Shown one piece after another: positions 26,843-34,871 of a DNA stretch of 64,000 bases. Position 1 is the stretch's first letter; every line of letters begins with the position of its first letter. The stretch lies in contig NZ_JAHLPY010000001.1 in NCBI RefSeq assembly GCF_018918155.1, positions 248,001 through 312,000 on the forward strand, given 5' to 3'. The notes beneath the pieces were generated by a model. It saw nothing but the letters and a program-made list of their open reading frames with translations. It ran no database searches and was not told where the DNA came from. The translations under genes were made by a program, and so were the position numbers. This stretch comes from Anaerostipes sp. MSJ-23. Lineage in GTDB: Bacteria > Bacillota > Clostridia > Lachnospirales > Lachnospiraceae.

Positions 26843-26872
26843 ACTTTATCATAAAAAACGATAGTTAGTCAA
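26843..26872 (-). promoter_or_regulatory. Promoter of the P-ATPase riboswitch transcript
   Basis: TTGACT (26872-26867) and TAAAGT (26848-26843) are 18 bases apart on the minus strand, 20 bases before the aptamer. A divergent promoter for the small membrane protein starts 7 bases away. Confidence 0.65.
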
Positions 26873-26879
26873 CGCAAAC

Positions 26880-26908
26880 TTGTCAGTTTCAATAAATTAT
26901 GCTACGAT
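26880..26908 (+). promoter_or_regulatory. Promoter of the small membrane protein gene
   Basis: TTGTCA (26880-26885) and TACGAT (26903-26908) are 17 bases apart, about 32 bases before the start codon. Confidence 0.7.
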
Positions 26909-26939
26909 GGCATTAAACACATATCGAAAGGAAATTTTT

Positions 26940-27146
26940 ATGCAAAATTTTATGAAAAAAGCCGGTGCCATTTTTCTTATTTTATCATTACTTCTTATCA
27001 TTGGTCTCACGTTCTATTTTGGTATTACAGGAAGCGATGCTTTTCTTGGAATGGTCGCCCTTATGATTTTCTATCCTGTTTTTTTATGGGCTATGAGTTA
27101 TGTATTGAAATGGGGCAGGGATAAAAATAAGAAAGAATCCCATTAA
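26940..27146 (+). CDS. Small two-span membrane protein of unknown function
   Basis: The 68-residue protein has two hydrophobic segments (about 8-28 and 35-55) and a charged C-terminal tail (KWGRDKNKKESH). AAAGGAAA precedes the ATG at 26940; an earlier in-frame ATG at 26880 is inside the promoter. It is divergent from the Mn2+-riboswitch-controlled ATPase and has its own promoter and terminator. I do not recognise the family. A role linked to the ATPase is possible but rests only on proximity. Confidence 0.65.
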   Translation: MQNFMKKAGAIFLILSLLLIIGLTFYFGITGSDAFLGMVALMIFYPVFLWAMSYVLKWGRDKNKKESH

Positions 27147-27165
27147 TTTTGGGGTTCTTTCCTAT
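27131..27165. terminator. Terminator between the small membrane protein gene and rarA
   Basis: GAAAGAATCCC pairs with GGGGTTCTTTC around AATTAATTTT-like loop bases and overlaps the stop codon. It can serve both convergent genes. Confidence 0.7.
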
Positions 27166-27170
27166 TTTGT

Positions 27171-28493
27171 CTACTCTATTTCTTTAATATGTCTTAAATA
27201 ATCTCTTATTTGTTTTTCATATCCATTTTCTGTTGGTTTGTAAAAGGTTGTACCTACCAATTCATCTGGAAGATACTGCTGTTTCACATAATGCTCTGGA
27301 TAATTATGTGCATATTGATATCCGATTCCATGACCAAGTTTTGCCGCACTCTTATAATGAGCATCTTTTAAATGATTTGGAACTTCTCCAATCTTTTGAT
27401 TCCGTACGGCAGAAAGTGCCTGATCAATCGCCATATAAGCAGCATTGCTTTTTGGTGCACTTGCTACATAGGTCACTGCCTGTGCAAGAATAATCCTTGC
27501 TTCTGGGAGACCGATTCTTTCAACAGCCTGCGATGCTGCAACTGCAACTTGCAGTGCCTTTGGATCTGCGTTTCCAACATCTTCTGACGCACAAATCATA
27601 ATTCTTCTTGCAATAAACGTGACACTTTCTCCTGCATCAATCATTCTAGCCAAATAATAAATGGCTGCATCCGGATCTGATCCACGCATACTTTTAATAA
27701 AAGCCGAAATTACATCGTAATGGTTATCTCCATTTTTATCATATCTCGTTGCTCTGCGCTGGATACACTCTTGCGCAACTTCCATATTGATAACAATATT
27801 TCCATTTTCCTCTGGCTTTGTCGTAAGAATACCAAGTTCTATCGCATTTAATGCACTTCTGGCATCTCCCTGTGCCATATCTGCAAGAAAATCCATTGCA
27901 TCTTCTTCAATTCTTGCATGATAAATTCCCATGCCTTTTTCTTCATCATAAACAGCCCTTTGGATCAGTTTCTTAATATCATCTTTTCCCAATGGATATA
28001 ACTGAAAAATATTAGATCTGGAAATCAACGCCTGATTCACTTCAAAATACGGATTTTCTGTTGTTGCCCCAATCAAAATGACCGTTCCGTCTTCCACAAA
28101 AGGTAAAAGATAATCTTGCTGCGCTTTATTAAAACGATGAATTTCATCAATAAAAAGAATTGTTTTTTTCTGAAACATTCCAAGAGCTTCTTTCGCATTT
28201 TGGATTGCCTCCTGCATTTCTTTTTTTCCAGATGTCGTTGCATTCATCTGTACAAAATTTGCCTTTGTTGTATTAGCAATCACCTTGGCCAATGTCGTTT
28301 TCCCGGTTCCCGGAGGTCCATAGAAAATGATTGATCCAAGTTTATCTGCTTTAATTGCGCGGTACAAAAGCTTATCTTTTCCAATAATATGTGACTGACC
28401 CACTACCTCATCTAATGTCGTCGGGCGCATTCTACCCGCCAAAGGAGACTCTTTCTCTTTGTTTAATTCTCTTGCATAGTCAAATAAATCCAT
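27171..28493 (-). CDS. rarA: Replication-associated recombination protein A (RarA/MgsA)
   Basis: The 440-residue AAA+ protein has Walker A FYGPPGTGKTT, Walker B ILFIDEIHRF, sensor 1 IGATTENP and the clamp-loader-like region SRSNIFQLYPL. The C-terminal tetramerisation domain includes RIMICASEDVGNADP and PHLKDAHY. It acts at stalled replication forks and single-strand gaps. I chose the ATG at 28493, preceded by GGAGGAAAT; an upstream in-frame ATG adds 14 unconserved residues. It is a single gene. Confidence 0.95.
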   Translation of the reverse strand: MDLFDYARELNKEKESPLAGRMRPTTLDEVVGQSHIIGKDKLLYRAIKADKLGSIIFYGPPGTGKTTLAKVIANTTKANFVQMNATTSGKKEMQEAIQNAKEALGMFQKKTILFIDEIHRFNKAQQDYLLPFVEDGTVILIGATTENPYFEVNQALISRSNIFQLYPLGKDDIKKLIQRAVYDEEKGMGIYHARIEEDAMDFLADMAQGDARSALNAIELGILTTKPEENGNIVINMEVAQECIQRRATRYDKNGDNHYDVISAFIKSMRGSDPDAAIYYLARMIDAGESVTFIARRIMICASEDVGNADPKALQVAVAASQAVERIGLPEARIILAQAVTYVASAPKSNAAYMAIDQALSAVRNQKIGEVPNHLKDAHYKSAAKLGHGIGYQYAHNYPEHYVKQQYLPDELVGTTFYKPTENGYEKQIRDYLRHIKEIE

Positions 28494-28641
28494 GATATTT
28501 CCTCCAGAAATTATCTTAGCATAGCCCACTGACAAAATCTATCAATTCTTAAGAGTTTTTTTATAAATAAGACATGATTTTATCATATTCCTCTGCTATA
28601 ATAAAGGAAGTAAAAAAGTAAAGCACACAAGTGGAGTTATC

Positions 28642-29268
28642 ATGGAAAAAGCATTAGTTGAAAAGATTTCCTATACGGAAGTAACAAAGAATATTACTCA
28701 GGCTGAATATGAACGGACCCAGGAGGAATATCTTTTATCAAAGTCACCTGAAAAATATATGATCAGTCTTCCCATTCGCGTGTTAATGTTTGAGAGTGTG
28801 GAAGATCATCCGCAATTTACCTATTATTTCTTCGAAAAGAATCATGAAGAATTATTCTTGATTCAAAGAAGCCGTAAAAACAATGTTGTTGACAAAACAA
28901 GATTTCGTCTTACAAAAGAACAAGGACAGATGATTCTTGCACATGATTATCAATTTTTGTTAGATAGTGATGAACCTGCCTTTAACTCTTTGTATTTTCA
29001 GTTTACAGTCAATCGTCTGAAACCGACATACAAAAAAGAATGCATTCGCAAGATTTTTCATCCAAATCGTTTTCTTGATGAAATTATTGATATTTCCATC
29101 GTAAGAACTCCTTATGGAGCTGATGATCATTTCTTTGATTCCAGTTCTAAAGGAAAACTTCGATCTGTTAATTCCAATAATCTTCGAAAGAATACAAGAC
29201 ATTATCTAACTCTGTCTGATCCGATGAAAAATTTACTGGAATTTCAGAATTCTTTATTACACTCGTAA
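28642..29268 (+). CDS. Unrecognised protein with VTC/CYTH-like sequence order
   Basis: The 208-residue protein has no signal peptide or membrane span and is rich in Lys, Arg and aromatic residues. The segment LFLIQRSRKNNVVDKTRFRL followed by TKEQGQMILAHDY, and later LKPTYKKECIRKIFH, follows the order seen in VTC-type polyphosphate polymerase (CYTH tunnel) domains: a basic strand, a helix, then a second basic strand. The match is faint and the protein is shorter than usual, so a degenerate or distant member is the most I can say. GTGGAG precedes the ATG, with a likely TATAAT box at 28594-28603. It stands alone between rarA and spoIIID. Confidence 0.6.
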   Translation: MEKALVEKISYTEVTKNITQAEYERTQEEYLLSKSPEKYMISLPIRVLMFESVEDHPQFTYYFFEKNHEELFLIQRSRKNNVVDKTRFRLTKEQGQMILAHDYQFLLDSDEPAFNSLYFQFTVNRLKPTYKKECIRKIFHPNRFLDEIIDISIVRTPYGADDHFFDSSSKGKLRSVNSNNLRKNTRHYLTLSDPMKNLLEFQNSLLHS

Positions 29269-29273
29269 AAATC

Positions 29274-29304
29274 AGGCTGATGACTTCTTGTCATTGGCCT
29301 TTTC
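29274..29304 (+). terminator. Terminator after the VTC-like gene
   Basis: AGGCTGATGAC pairs fully with GTCATTGGCCT (including G.U pairs) around TTCTT, followed by TTTTCTCTTT. It lies between two convergent genes. Confidence 0.75.
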
Positions 29305-29307
29305 TCT

Positions 29308-29568
29308 TTATGCTCTTTGATGTTTATGAAGGTATTTTTCTCTTGTCGCAAAACCACCACGAATATGACGTTCTTGCTTGTTAATATTTAAAATTTCTCT
29401 TGTCTGTTTTGCCAATGAAGGATTAATTTTTGATAATCGCTCGGTCACGTCCTTATGTACGGTTGATTTTGAAATCCCATACACCTTTGCTGTCTGTCGG
29501 ACAGTTGCCTTGTGTTCAACAATATAATGCGCAATCTCTACTGCTCTCTCCTCAATGTAATCTTTCAT
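29308..29568 (-). CDS. spoIIID: Sporulation regulator SpoIIID
   Basis: The 86-residue protein is a helix-turn-helix regulator of mother-cell genes. The motif RQTAKVYGISKSTVHKDVTERL (read in two parts) is the SpoIIID recognition domain, and the N-terminus KDYIEERAVEIAHYIVEHKA is typical. The start at 29568 is preceded by AGGGG; a longer frame would overlap the divergent LysR gene. In Bacillus SpoIIID tunes sigma-E and sigma-K genes; the same role is expected here. It is monocistronic, with the LysR gene divergent upstream. Confidence 0.95.
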   Translation of the reverse strand: MKDYIEERAVEIAHYIVEHKATVRQTAKVYGISKSTVHKDVTERLSKINPSLAKQTREILNINKQERHIRGGFATREKYLHKHQRA

Positions 29569-29644
29569 AAAATACCCCTGCATGATTTGTTTTTTACAAT
29601 CTATGCAAAAACTCATGACGGTATGTCTTATTTGGGAGGATCCT

Positions 29645-30523
29645 ATGAACTTAAAACACCTTGAATATTTTATTGCTGTTGTACAGGAGGGAACTATTTC
29701 TGCAGCGGCCAAAAGACTTCATATTTCACAACCACCACTAAGCACTGCTATTCATCAGCTGGAACAAGAACTTAAGACAACTTTATTCTATCGTGGAAGC
29801 CGCCAAATTACTTTAACAGAATCTGGACGTTTTCTTTATCAAAGAGCGTGTACCATCCTTGATTTTTGTAATCAGACTTGTCAAACGATTGAAGATTTAT
29901 CACGAGGTCTTTCTGGTACATTAAAAATTGGTCTCGCCTCTTCCGTTCACGATTTTTTTCTGGATGAATATGCGCTTTCATTTCACGAAAAATATCCTGA
30001 TATTTATTTTGAGTTAACAGAAGCCACTACTTATGAACTCCTAGAAATGTTAGATTCCAACACAATCGAAGCTGCTTTTGTCCGAACACCTTTTCCATCT
30101 ACAGAATTCGATTTCATCCGTCTTTGCAGCGAACCAATCGTTGCCTTTGGATACGAACACTTTTTTCCAGAGCAGGCAAAGGATACTCTAAAACTGTCTA
30201 TGCTTTCGAATGCTCCCCTAATTTTATACCGCCGATGGCTAACTGTTTTAAAAAAAGAGTTTCAAAGACTTTCCATGACTCCCAACATTCTCTGCATTAA
30301 CGATGATGCCAGGACCACTGTACAATGGGCAATGAAAGGCATGGGCATCGGTATTATTCCAAAATCTGCTGCTGATTCCGTAAAATCTACAAAAATGAAA
30401 TCTCTTGCACTTTTTACAAAAAAACAACTTTCTTCGGATATTATTTGCATTTTTTCTACAGCTCAATATCGTTCAAATGCACTGCAGCAATTTTATGATT
30501 TTATGCATACAAAATCAAGATAA
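29645..30523 (+). CDS. LysR-family transcriptional regulator
   Basis: The 292-residue protein has the LysR helix-turn-helix (residues 1-60; GTISAAAKRLHISQPPLSTA) and an effector-binding domain (about 88-290; LKIGLASSVHDFFLDEY). GGGAGGATCCT precedes the ATG at 29645. LysR proteins often control a divergent neighbour, but here that neighbour is spoIIID, an unlikely target, so the regulated gene is unknown. A bidirectional terminator follows. Confidence 0.92.
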   Translation: MNLKHLEYFIAVVQEGTISAAAKRLHISQPPLSTAIHQLEQELKTTLFYRGSRQITLTESGRFLYQRACTILDFCNQTCQTIEDLSRGLSGTLKIGLASSVHDFFLDEYALSFHEKYPDIYFELTEATTYELLEMLDSNTIEAAFVRTPFPSTEFDFIRLCSEPIVAFGYEHFFPEQAKDTLKLSMLSNAPLILYRRWLTVLKKEFQRLSMTPNILCINDDARTTVQWAMKGMGIGIIPKSAADSVKSTKMKSLALFTKKQLSSDIICIFSTAQYRSNALQQFYDFMHTKSR

Positions 30524-30525
30524 AG

Positions 30526-30562
30526 AAAAGCGCAACATTTCTGCTGCGCTTTTTGTTTTTTA
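30526..30562. terminator. Bidirectional terminator between lysR and the CobW-like gene
   Basis: AAAAGCGCA pairs with TGCGCTTTT around a 10-base loop, with a T run on the plus strand and an A run before it. It serves two convergent genes. Confidence 0.85.
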
Positions 30563-31513
30563 GAAGTAAATTAACTGCTGTTTTGGTGGTTCTGCTTTTT
30601 CAATTCGAATAGCATTCAAAACCGGCATCGTTTTTTGATATGCCTCATTATATTCTACATGAATCTGTGCAGTTAATGTAACCCATTCTTTATTTAAAAT
30701 ACGTTTTAATGTTTTAGATTTTGTCTGATTTAATCTACATAAGTATCCGATAAATGTAATATCATCTTCACAGCATGTCATTGCCTTTCTTCCAGGGATA
30801 ATCATTCCCGGTGGCATTTTAGGACTTCTGCGAACCTCTGCTTTGAATTCTACAACTTTTCCGTCATATACATCTGAGCGTTCCATAGCATCAATGTACC
30901 ATACTCCATAATCATCATCTTCGATTTTAATAACATCCGCATTGATATCATATGGAAGCATTTCTTCTGTTTTCATTTCGCGTCCGTCTGCTCTCTCGAA
31001 TCCAACCTGAGCCCTTGGATTCACTGCCTTGATACTTCTTCTGTAGCTTCCGACATTCGTATTATCATCACACCGATTGAAAATCACAAGGTCTGCCATT
31101 TTAAACATTTCCACAAATAAAGACTTCATATTTTTCATGTACATATCTGCAGTAGATGCATCCACTGTTACAATAGCCTGATAGAGTTCAATATCTGTCT
31201 CATCAATCACATCCATCAATCCTTCAATCTGATACATACCATTATATTCGATCATAATTCGATCTGGATAATAATTTTTCTGGCACGAAATAACAAATTC
31301 TTTTGTAAAATCTTCTATCTTGTCCAAATGAATGACAAATGAATTCGTTTTTTCCAACATCTCTTTATCAAATTCTTCCTCACCTTCTTCAAACGTAAGG
31401 ATCATTGTTTTCTCGCCGTCATTAAAATAATCCTGGCTTAAAGTCTCCTTAATCAACGTTGTCTTTCCGCTTTCAAGGAATCCCCAGAATAAATATGCCG
31501 GTAATTCATACAT
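30560..31513 (-). CDS. CobW-like G3E GTPase with C-terminal OB-like region
   Basis: The 317-residue protein has a P-loop (FWGFLESGKTTL, about 9-20), a guanine motif region VIFNRCDD and a C-terminal segment MPPGMIIPGRKAMTCCEDD typical of DUF1980/TIGR03943-like domains. The CxCC metal motif of COG0523 is absent. It lies 13 bases after a second G3E GTPase that does carry that motif and a His tract, so the two probably act together in metal handling. The start at 31513 has AGGAGGAAAAGAAAC upstream. Metal identity cannot be read here. Confidence 0.8.
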   Translation of the reverse strand: MYELPAYLFWGFLESGKTTLIKETLSQDYFNDGEKTMILTFEEGEEEFDKEMLEKTNSFVIHLDKIEDFTKEFVISCQKNYYPDRIMIEYNGMYQIEGLMDVIDETDIELYQAIVTVDASTADMYMKNMKSLFVEMFKMADLVIFNRCDDNTNVGSYRRSIKAVNPRAQVGFERADGREMKTEEMLPYDINADVIKIEDDDYGVWYIDAMERSDVYDGKVVEFKAEVRRSPKMPPGMIIPGRKAMTCCEDDITFIGYLCRLNQTKSKTLKRILNKEWVTLTAQIHVEYNEAYQKTMPVLNAIRIEKAEPPKQQLIYF

Positions 31514-31526
31514 GTTTCTTTTCCTC

Positions 31527-32609
31527 CTAATCTTCTTTGAAGAATAGCTGTCCTAATTTTTCTTCATCTAATTTGGATCCAATTACACAAATTCTTCCTG
31601 TATAATCTGCACTTCCTTCACGAATTTCATACTCTCCCGGTACAAGATCAAACTGAATCCAACTTCCATCTTCTGTTTGTAAAATTCCTTTGGAACGAAG
31701 AATGATTCCATAAGCTTCGTCCTCTGATAATTTCTTTAAGATACTCTCTAGATTCTCTTTGTTATATTTCTTTGGTGTTTCTTTTCCCCAACTTGTGAAA
31801 ACTTCATCCGCATGATGGTGATGATGCTCATGGTCATGGTCGTGTCCACATCCGCATTCGTGATCGTGTTCATGATGATGGTCGTGTTCATGATCATGAT
31901 CGTGATGATGCTCATGATGATGATCGTGTCCATGGTCATGATCGTGTTCATGATGACCTCCACATACCGGACAAATGTCCTCTTCTTCCATCATCTCTTT
32001 TACAAGATCATTTCCATCTTCCATAACTTTTAAGATCTGCTCTCCACTTAACTGATCCCATGGAGTTGTAATGATCGCTGCTTTTTCATTATGTTCACGA
32101 AGCAAAGAAACACAAGTATTCAATTTTTCTTCACTCAAGTCTCCTGTTCTGCTTAGGATAATAGATCCTGCATATTCTACCTGATTATTATAAAATTCAC
32201 CAAAGTTTTTCATGTACATTTTGCATTTTTTTGCATCTGCAACCGTAACAAAACTATTTAATACAATTCCATCGGTATCTTCTGCAACCCCTTGGACGGC
32301 CTTAATTACGTCCGAAAGTTTTCCTACACCAGATGGTTCGATAATAATACGATCCGGAGCGTATTGTGTAATAACATCTTTTAATGCTGTTCCAAAATCT
32401 CCAACAAGGGAACAACAAATACATCCAGAATTCATTTCTGTTACTTCAATTCCTGCATCTTTTAAAAATCCACCATCGATTCCGATCTCTCCAAATTCAT
32501 TTTCGATCAGTACCACTTTTTCATCGTTTAATGCTTCTTTTAACAACTTCTGAATCAATGTTGTTTTACCTGCACCTAAAAATCCAGAAATAATATCTAT
32601 CTTTGCCAT
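31527..32609 (-). CDS. CobW/COG0523 G3E GTPase with long His-rich metal tract
   Basis: The 360-residue protein has Walker A GFLGAGKTTL (9-18), the metal motif GCICCS (Cys63, Cys65, Cys66), the switch region ENEFGEIGID and the CobW C-terminal domain (about 280-350). Residues 213-216 are CPVC, followed by a tract (219-266) in which I count 28 His, alternating with Asp and Glu. Such tracts bind Zn2+ or Ni2+ and act as a metal store or delivery arm. COG0523 proteins load metals into target enzymes. The start at 32609 follows AAGGAAGG. The adjacent G3E gene is co-transcribed. Confidence 0.92.
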   Translation of the reverse strand: MAKIDIISGFLGAGKTTLIQKLLKEALNDEKVVLIENEFGEIGIDGGFLKDAGIEVTEMNSGCICCSLVGDFGTALKDVITQYAPDRIIIEPSGVGKLSDVIKAVQGVAEDTDGIVLNSFVTVADAKKCKMYMKNFGEFYNNQVEYAGSIILSRTGDLSEEKLNTCVSLLREHNEKAAIITTPWDQLSGEQILKVMEDGNDLVKEMMEEEDICPVCGGHHEHDHDHGHDHHHEHHHDHDHEHDHHHEHDHECGCGHDHDHEHHHHHADEVFTSWGKETPKKYNKENLESILKKLSEDEAYGIILRSKGILQTEDGSWIQFDLVPGEYEIREGSADYTGRICVIGSKLDEEKLGQLFFKED

Positions 32610-32648
32610 TTTTATACCTTCCTTCATTATTTTTAACCATATAAAACT

Positions 32649-32676
32649 ATTTTACTACTTCCATAAGATTTGTCAA
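32649..32676 (-). promoter_or_regulatory. Promoter of the G3E GTPase pair
   Basis: TTGACA (32676-32671) and TAAAAT (32654-32649) are 16 bases apart on the minus strand, about 40 bases before the start. Its -35 box overlaps that of the divergent gldA-like promoter. Confidence 0.75.
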
Positions 32677-32698
32677 AACATTCTTTTCGTTCTATAAT
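32670..32698 (+). promoter_or_regulatory. Promoter of the GldA-like dehydrogenase gene
   Basis: TTGTCA (32670-32675) and TATAAT (32693-32698) are 17 bases apart, about 32 bases before the start codon. The -35 box shares five bases with that of the divergent promoter. Confidence 0.78.
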
Positions 32699-32730
32699 GA
32701 AAAAAAACATCATATTGCAAGGAGGAACTT

Positions 32731-33813
32731 ATGAATCTTTCAAGACACTATTACCCAAATTACTCCGTTGGCACCGATGCTTACGCGGATATTCCACAAG
32801 TTTGCAAACGATATGGAACAAAAGCCGTGATTATTGGCGGCACCAGAGCATTAAAAGCTGCTGTACATCTTATCCAAGATGCTGTAAAAGGCAGCACCAT
32901 TGAAATTACTGGCGTTTTTGAATATGGAGAAGAAGCAAGCCGCGAAAATATAGACGCATTAAATCAACACAAAGAAGTACAAGAAGCAGATATGATCTTT
33001 GCTTGTGGCGGCGGAAAAGCGATTGATACATGTAAAGTCCTCTCCCAAGAAAGTAACCGTCCGTTTTTTACCTTTCCTACAATTGCTTCTACCTGCGCAT
33101 CTTGCACCTCACTTGGGATTATCTATCATCCAGATGGTTCCCTAAGAGAGTATTCTTTCCAAGAAAAACCGGCAGAATGGATTTTTATTAACACACAGGT
33201 GATTGCAGATGCCCCTAAAAAATATTTGTGGGCTGGAATTGGAGATACCATGGCAAAATTTTATGAATGTACTACAAGTGCTAGAGGACTAAAACTTGAT
33301 CATGCAACTTCCATGGGTGCACAAATCAGCCACCTATGTGCCAAACCACTTGTTACTTATGGTGTTCAAGCTTTAAAAGAGTGTGAAGCGCATACCCCAG
33401 GTGAAGCATTAGAAGAAATTGTGCTTGGAATCATCGTTTCTACTGGTTTCGTTTCTAATCTGGTTGGTATCGATTTAAACACGGGTCTTGCGCATGCCTG
33501 TTATAATGGATTTACTGTTTGCAAATCTACAGAAGAACACGGACATCTTCATGGCGAAATTGTCGCTTACTGTATTTTAATCCTTTTGACTGTGGATCAT
33601 CAAAAAGAAGAGTTTGAAAAAATTTATCAATTTTCAAAGAGTATGCATTTTCCAACAACACTTGCAGATATTCATGCTTCTCTTGATGATATGGATGCTG
33701 TCATTGCAAAAGCATTATCCGGTATTGATGTTAGAACTTGGCCTTACGAAGTAACTCCATCGATGATTCTTGATGCAGTGAAAAAAATCGAAGATTATAA
33801 CAAACATCATTAA
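32731..33813 (+). CDS. Iron-containing alcohol dehydrogenase, glycerol dehydrogenase-like
   Basis: The 360-residue protein belongs to the GldA branch of group III metal-dependent alcohol dehydrogenases. The NAD(H) site includes CGGGKAIDTCK, and the metal ligands appear as Asp in GIGDTMAKF, His in GLAHACYNG and His in EHGHLHGEIVAY. Glycerol, other polyols or small aldehydes are possible substrates. AAGGAGG precedes the ATG. It is a single gene with its own promoter and a strong terminator, and no glycerol-uptake gene is adjacent. Confidence 0.88.
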   Translation: MNLSRHYYPNYSVGTDAYADIPQVCKRYGTKAVIIGGTRALKAAVHLIQDAVKGSTIEITGVFEYGEEASRENIDALNQHKEVQEADMIFACGGGKAIDTCKVLSQESNRPFFTFPTIASTCASCTSLGIIYHPDGSLREYSFQEKPAEWIFINTQVIADAPKKYLWAGIGDTMAKFYECTTSARGLKLDHATSMGAQISHLCAKPLVTYGVQALKECEAHTPGEALEEIVLGIIVSTGFVSNLVGIDLNTGLAHACYNGFTVCKSTEEHGHLHGEIVAYCILILLTVDHQKEEFEKIYQFSKSMHFPTTLADIHASLDDMDAVIAKALSGIDVRTWPYEVTPSMILDAVKKIEDYNKHH

Positions 33814-33816
33814 TTC

Positions 33817-33884
33817 AAAGGACCTTTGAAAACAATATGTACCTAAAATCCTGGATACATATCAAAATCAAAGGTCCTTTTGAT
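33817..33884. terminator. Long bidirectional terminator
   Basis: Outer arms CAAAGGACC and GGTCCTTTTG enclose an inner pair ATATGTA/TACATAT. The outer arm TCAAAGGACCTTTGA is itself palindromic, so alternative folds exist. It separates convergent genes. Confidence 0.78.
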
Positions 33885-33887
33885 ACC

Positions 33888-34871
33888 TTATTCTATCTCT
33901 GACATCTTATGTCCATATAAAGTATATAGTCTTAATTCCATCCAAAAATCCAATAATTGCTGCACAAATTCTTCCATTTGTTTTCGGTTTAAAAACATTA
34001 TTTTTTGTCTTTGTAGTAGTTGAAAAACTTCTTTTGGAGAAACCCCAATTTTTAACATCTTTGATACAAATTCCGTTATTCCCATAGATTCTTGTACAGA
34101 GAATCGTAAATCATCCATCAAATATCCAGCAAAAATCATCGTGACTTCCTCAAGTCCATGTGCCAAATCATAAATCTCACTTTTTGCTGGAATATAAGGT
34201 TCATACGCCTCCCTTTCTTTTAAAATTCTTTCTACAATATCATCTTGTTCCAAAAGATAGCGTTCTGTAAGTCTTCCATCGTGATAAACCATCCAGTCTT
34301 TTCTTTTTAATGATGGAAGATAAATCTGAAACAACATTTCTTGCGGCTGCATTTTTTTATTTTGCTGGTAATTGTAAATTGCTGTAATTTCTTCCAAAGA
34401 AGCCGTTCCATATAAGCTTGTAATTCCACAGCAATAATTATAAGCAATGTTATATTGTTCATGTTTTTCCTGAAATTCATCGGTGTTGATTTTTTCATAT
34501 ACCCGTCGCACTTCTTCTGGAATAACCAACTGCTGTTTTTTATCCTTTAGAAGATATCCGCCAGAAAAGAAATATTGAAGCACATATTCCAGTTCTTCAT
34601 CATCTTCTTCCATATCTTCTGGCTCGTAAAGAAACTGATCAAACAAATCGAGTTCTTCTTCTGTTGAGTATATAAAAAATTCTTGCATTACCTCAGGATC
34701 TAACACATAGGACGCTAAAACAGAAATTAACTGTTTTTTATTATATTTATAAGTTCCTGCCATATCATGAATTTTTGCAATTTTCTTCAACTGCTCCATC
34801 GTCATTTTTTCATAAAGCTCTTCTATACTATCCTGCCATACGTCTGGAAAATAGATTAAATTATTTTTCAT
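33888..34871 (-). CDS. Unknown acidic helical protein with SAP/Rho-N-like start
   Basis: The 327-residue protein has no signal peptide or membrane span. Residues 20-55 (MTMEQLKKIAKIHDMAG, then KYNKKQLISVLASYV) resemble a SAP or Rho N-terminal helix-extended-helix, which binds nucleic acid in some proteins. A very acidic stretch follows (EPEDMEEDDEELEYV). The rest is helical and not recognised. Its start overlaps the thioesterase stop by 11 bases, so the two are co-translated. No function is assigned. Confidence 0.7.
   Translation of the reverse strand: MKNNLIYFPDVWQDSIEELYEKMTMEQLKKIAKIHDMAGTYKYNKKQLISVLASYVLDPEVMQEFFIYSTEEELDLFDQFLYEPEDMEEDDEELEYVLQYFFSGGYLLKDKKQQLVIPEEVRRVYEKINTDEFQEKHEQYNIAYNYCCGITSLYGTASLEEITAIYNYQQNKKMQPQEMLFQIYLPSLKRKDWMVYHDGRLTERYLLEQDDIVERILKEREAYEPYIPAKSEIYDLAHGLEEVTMIFAGYLMDDLRFSVQESMGITEFVSKMLKIGVSPKEVFQLLQRQKIMFLNRKQMEEFVQQLLDFWMELRLYTLYGHKMSEIE

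Noticed and set aside
31812-32033. Plus-strand Met/Val-rich frame opposite the His tract
   Set aside because: It is antisense to CAT/CAC and GAT/GAC codons of the CobW-type protein, lacks a ribosome site and has no family features.
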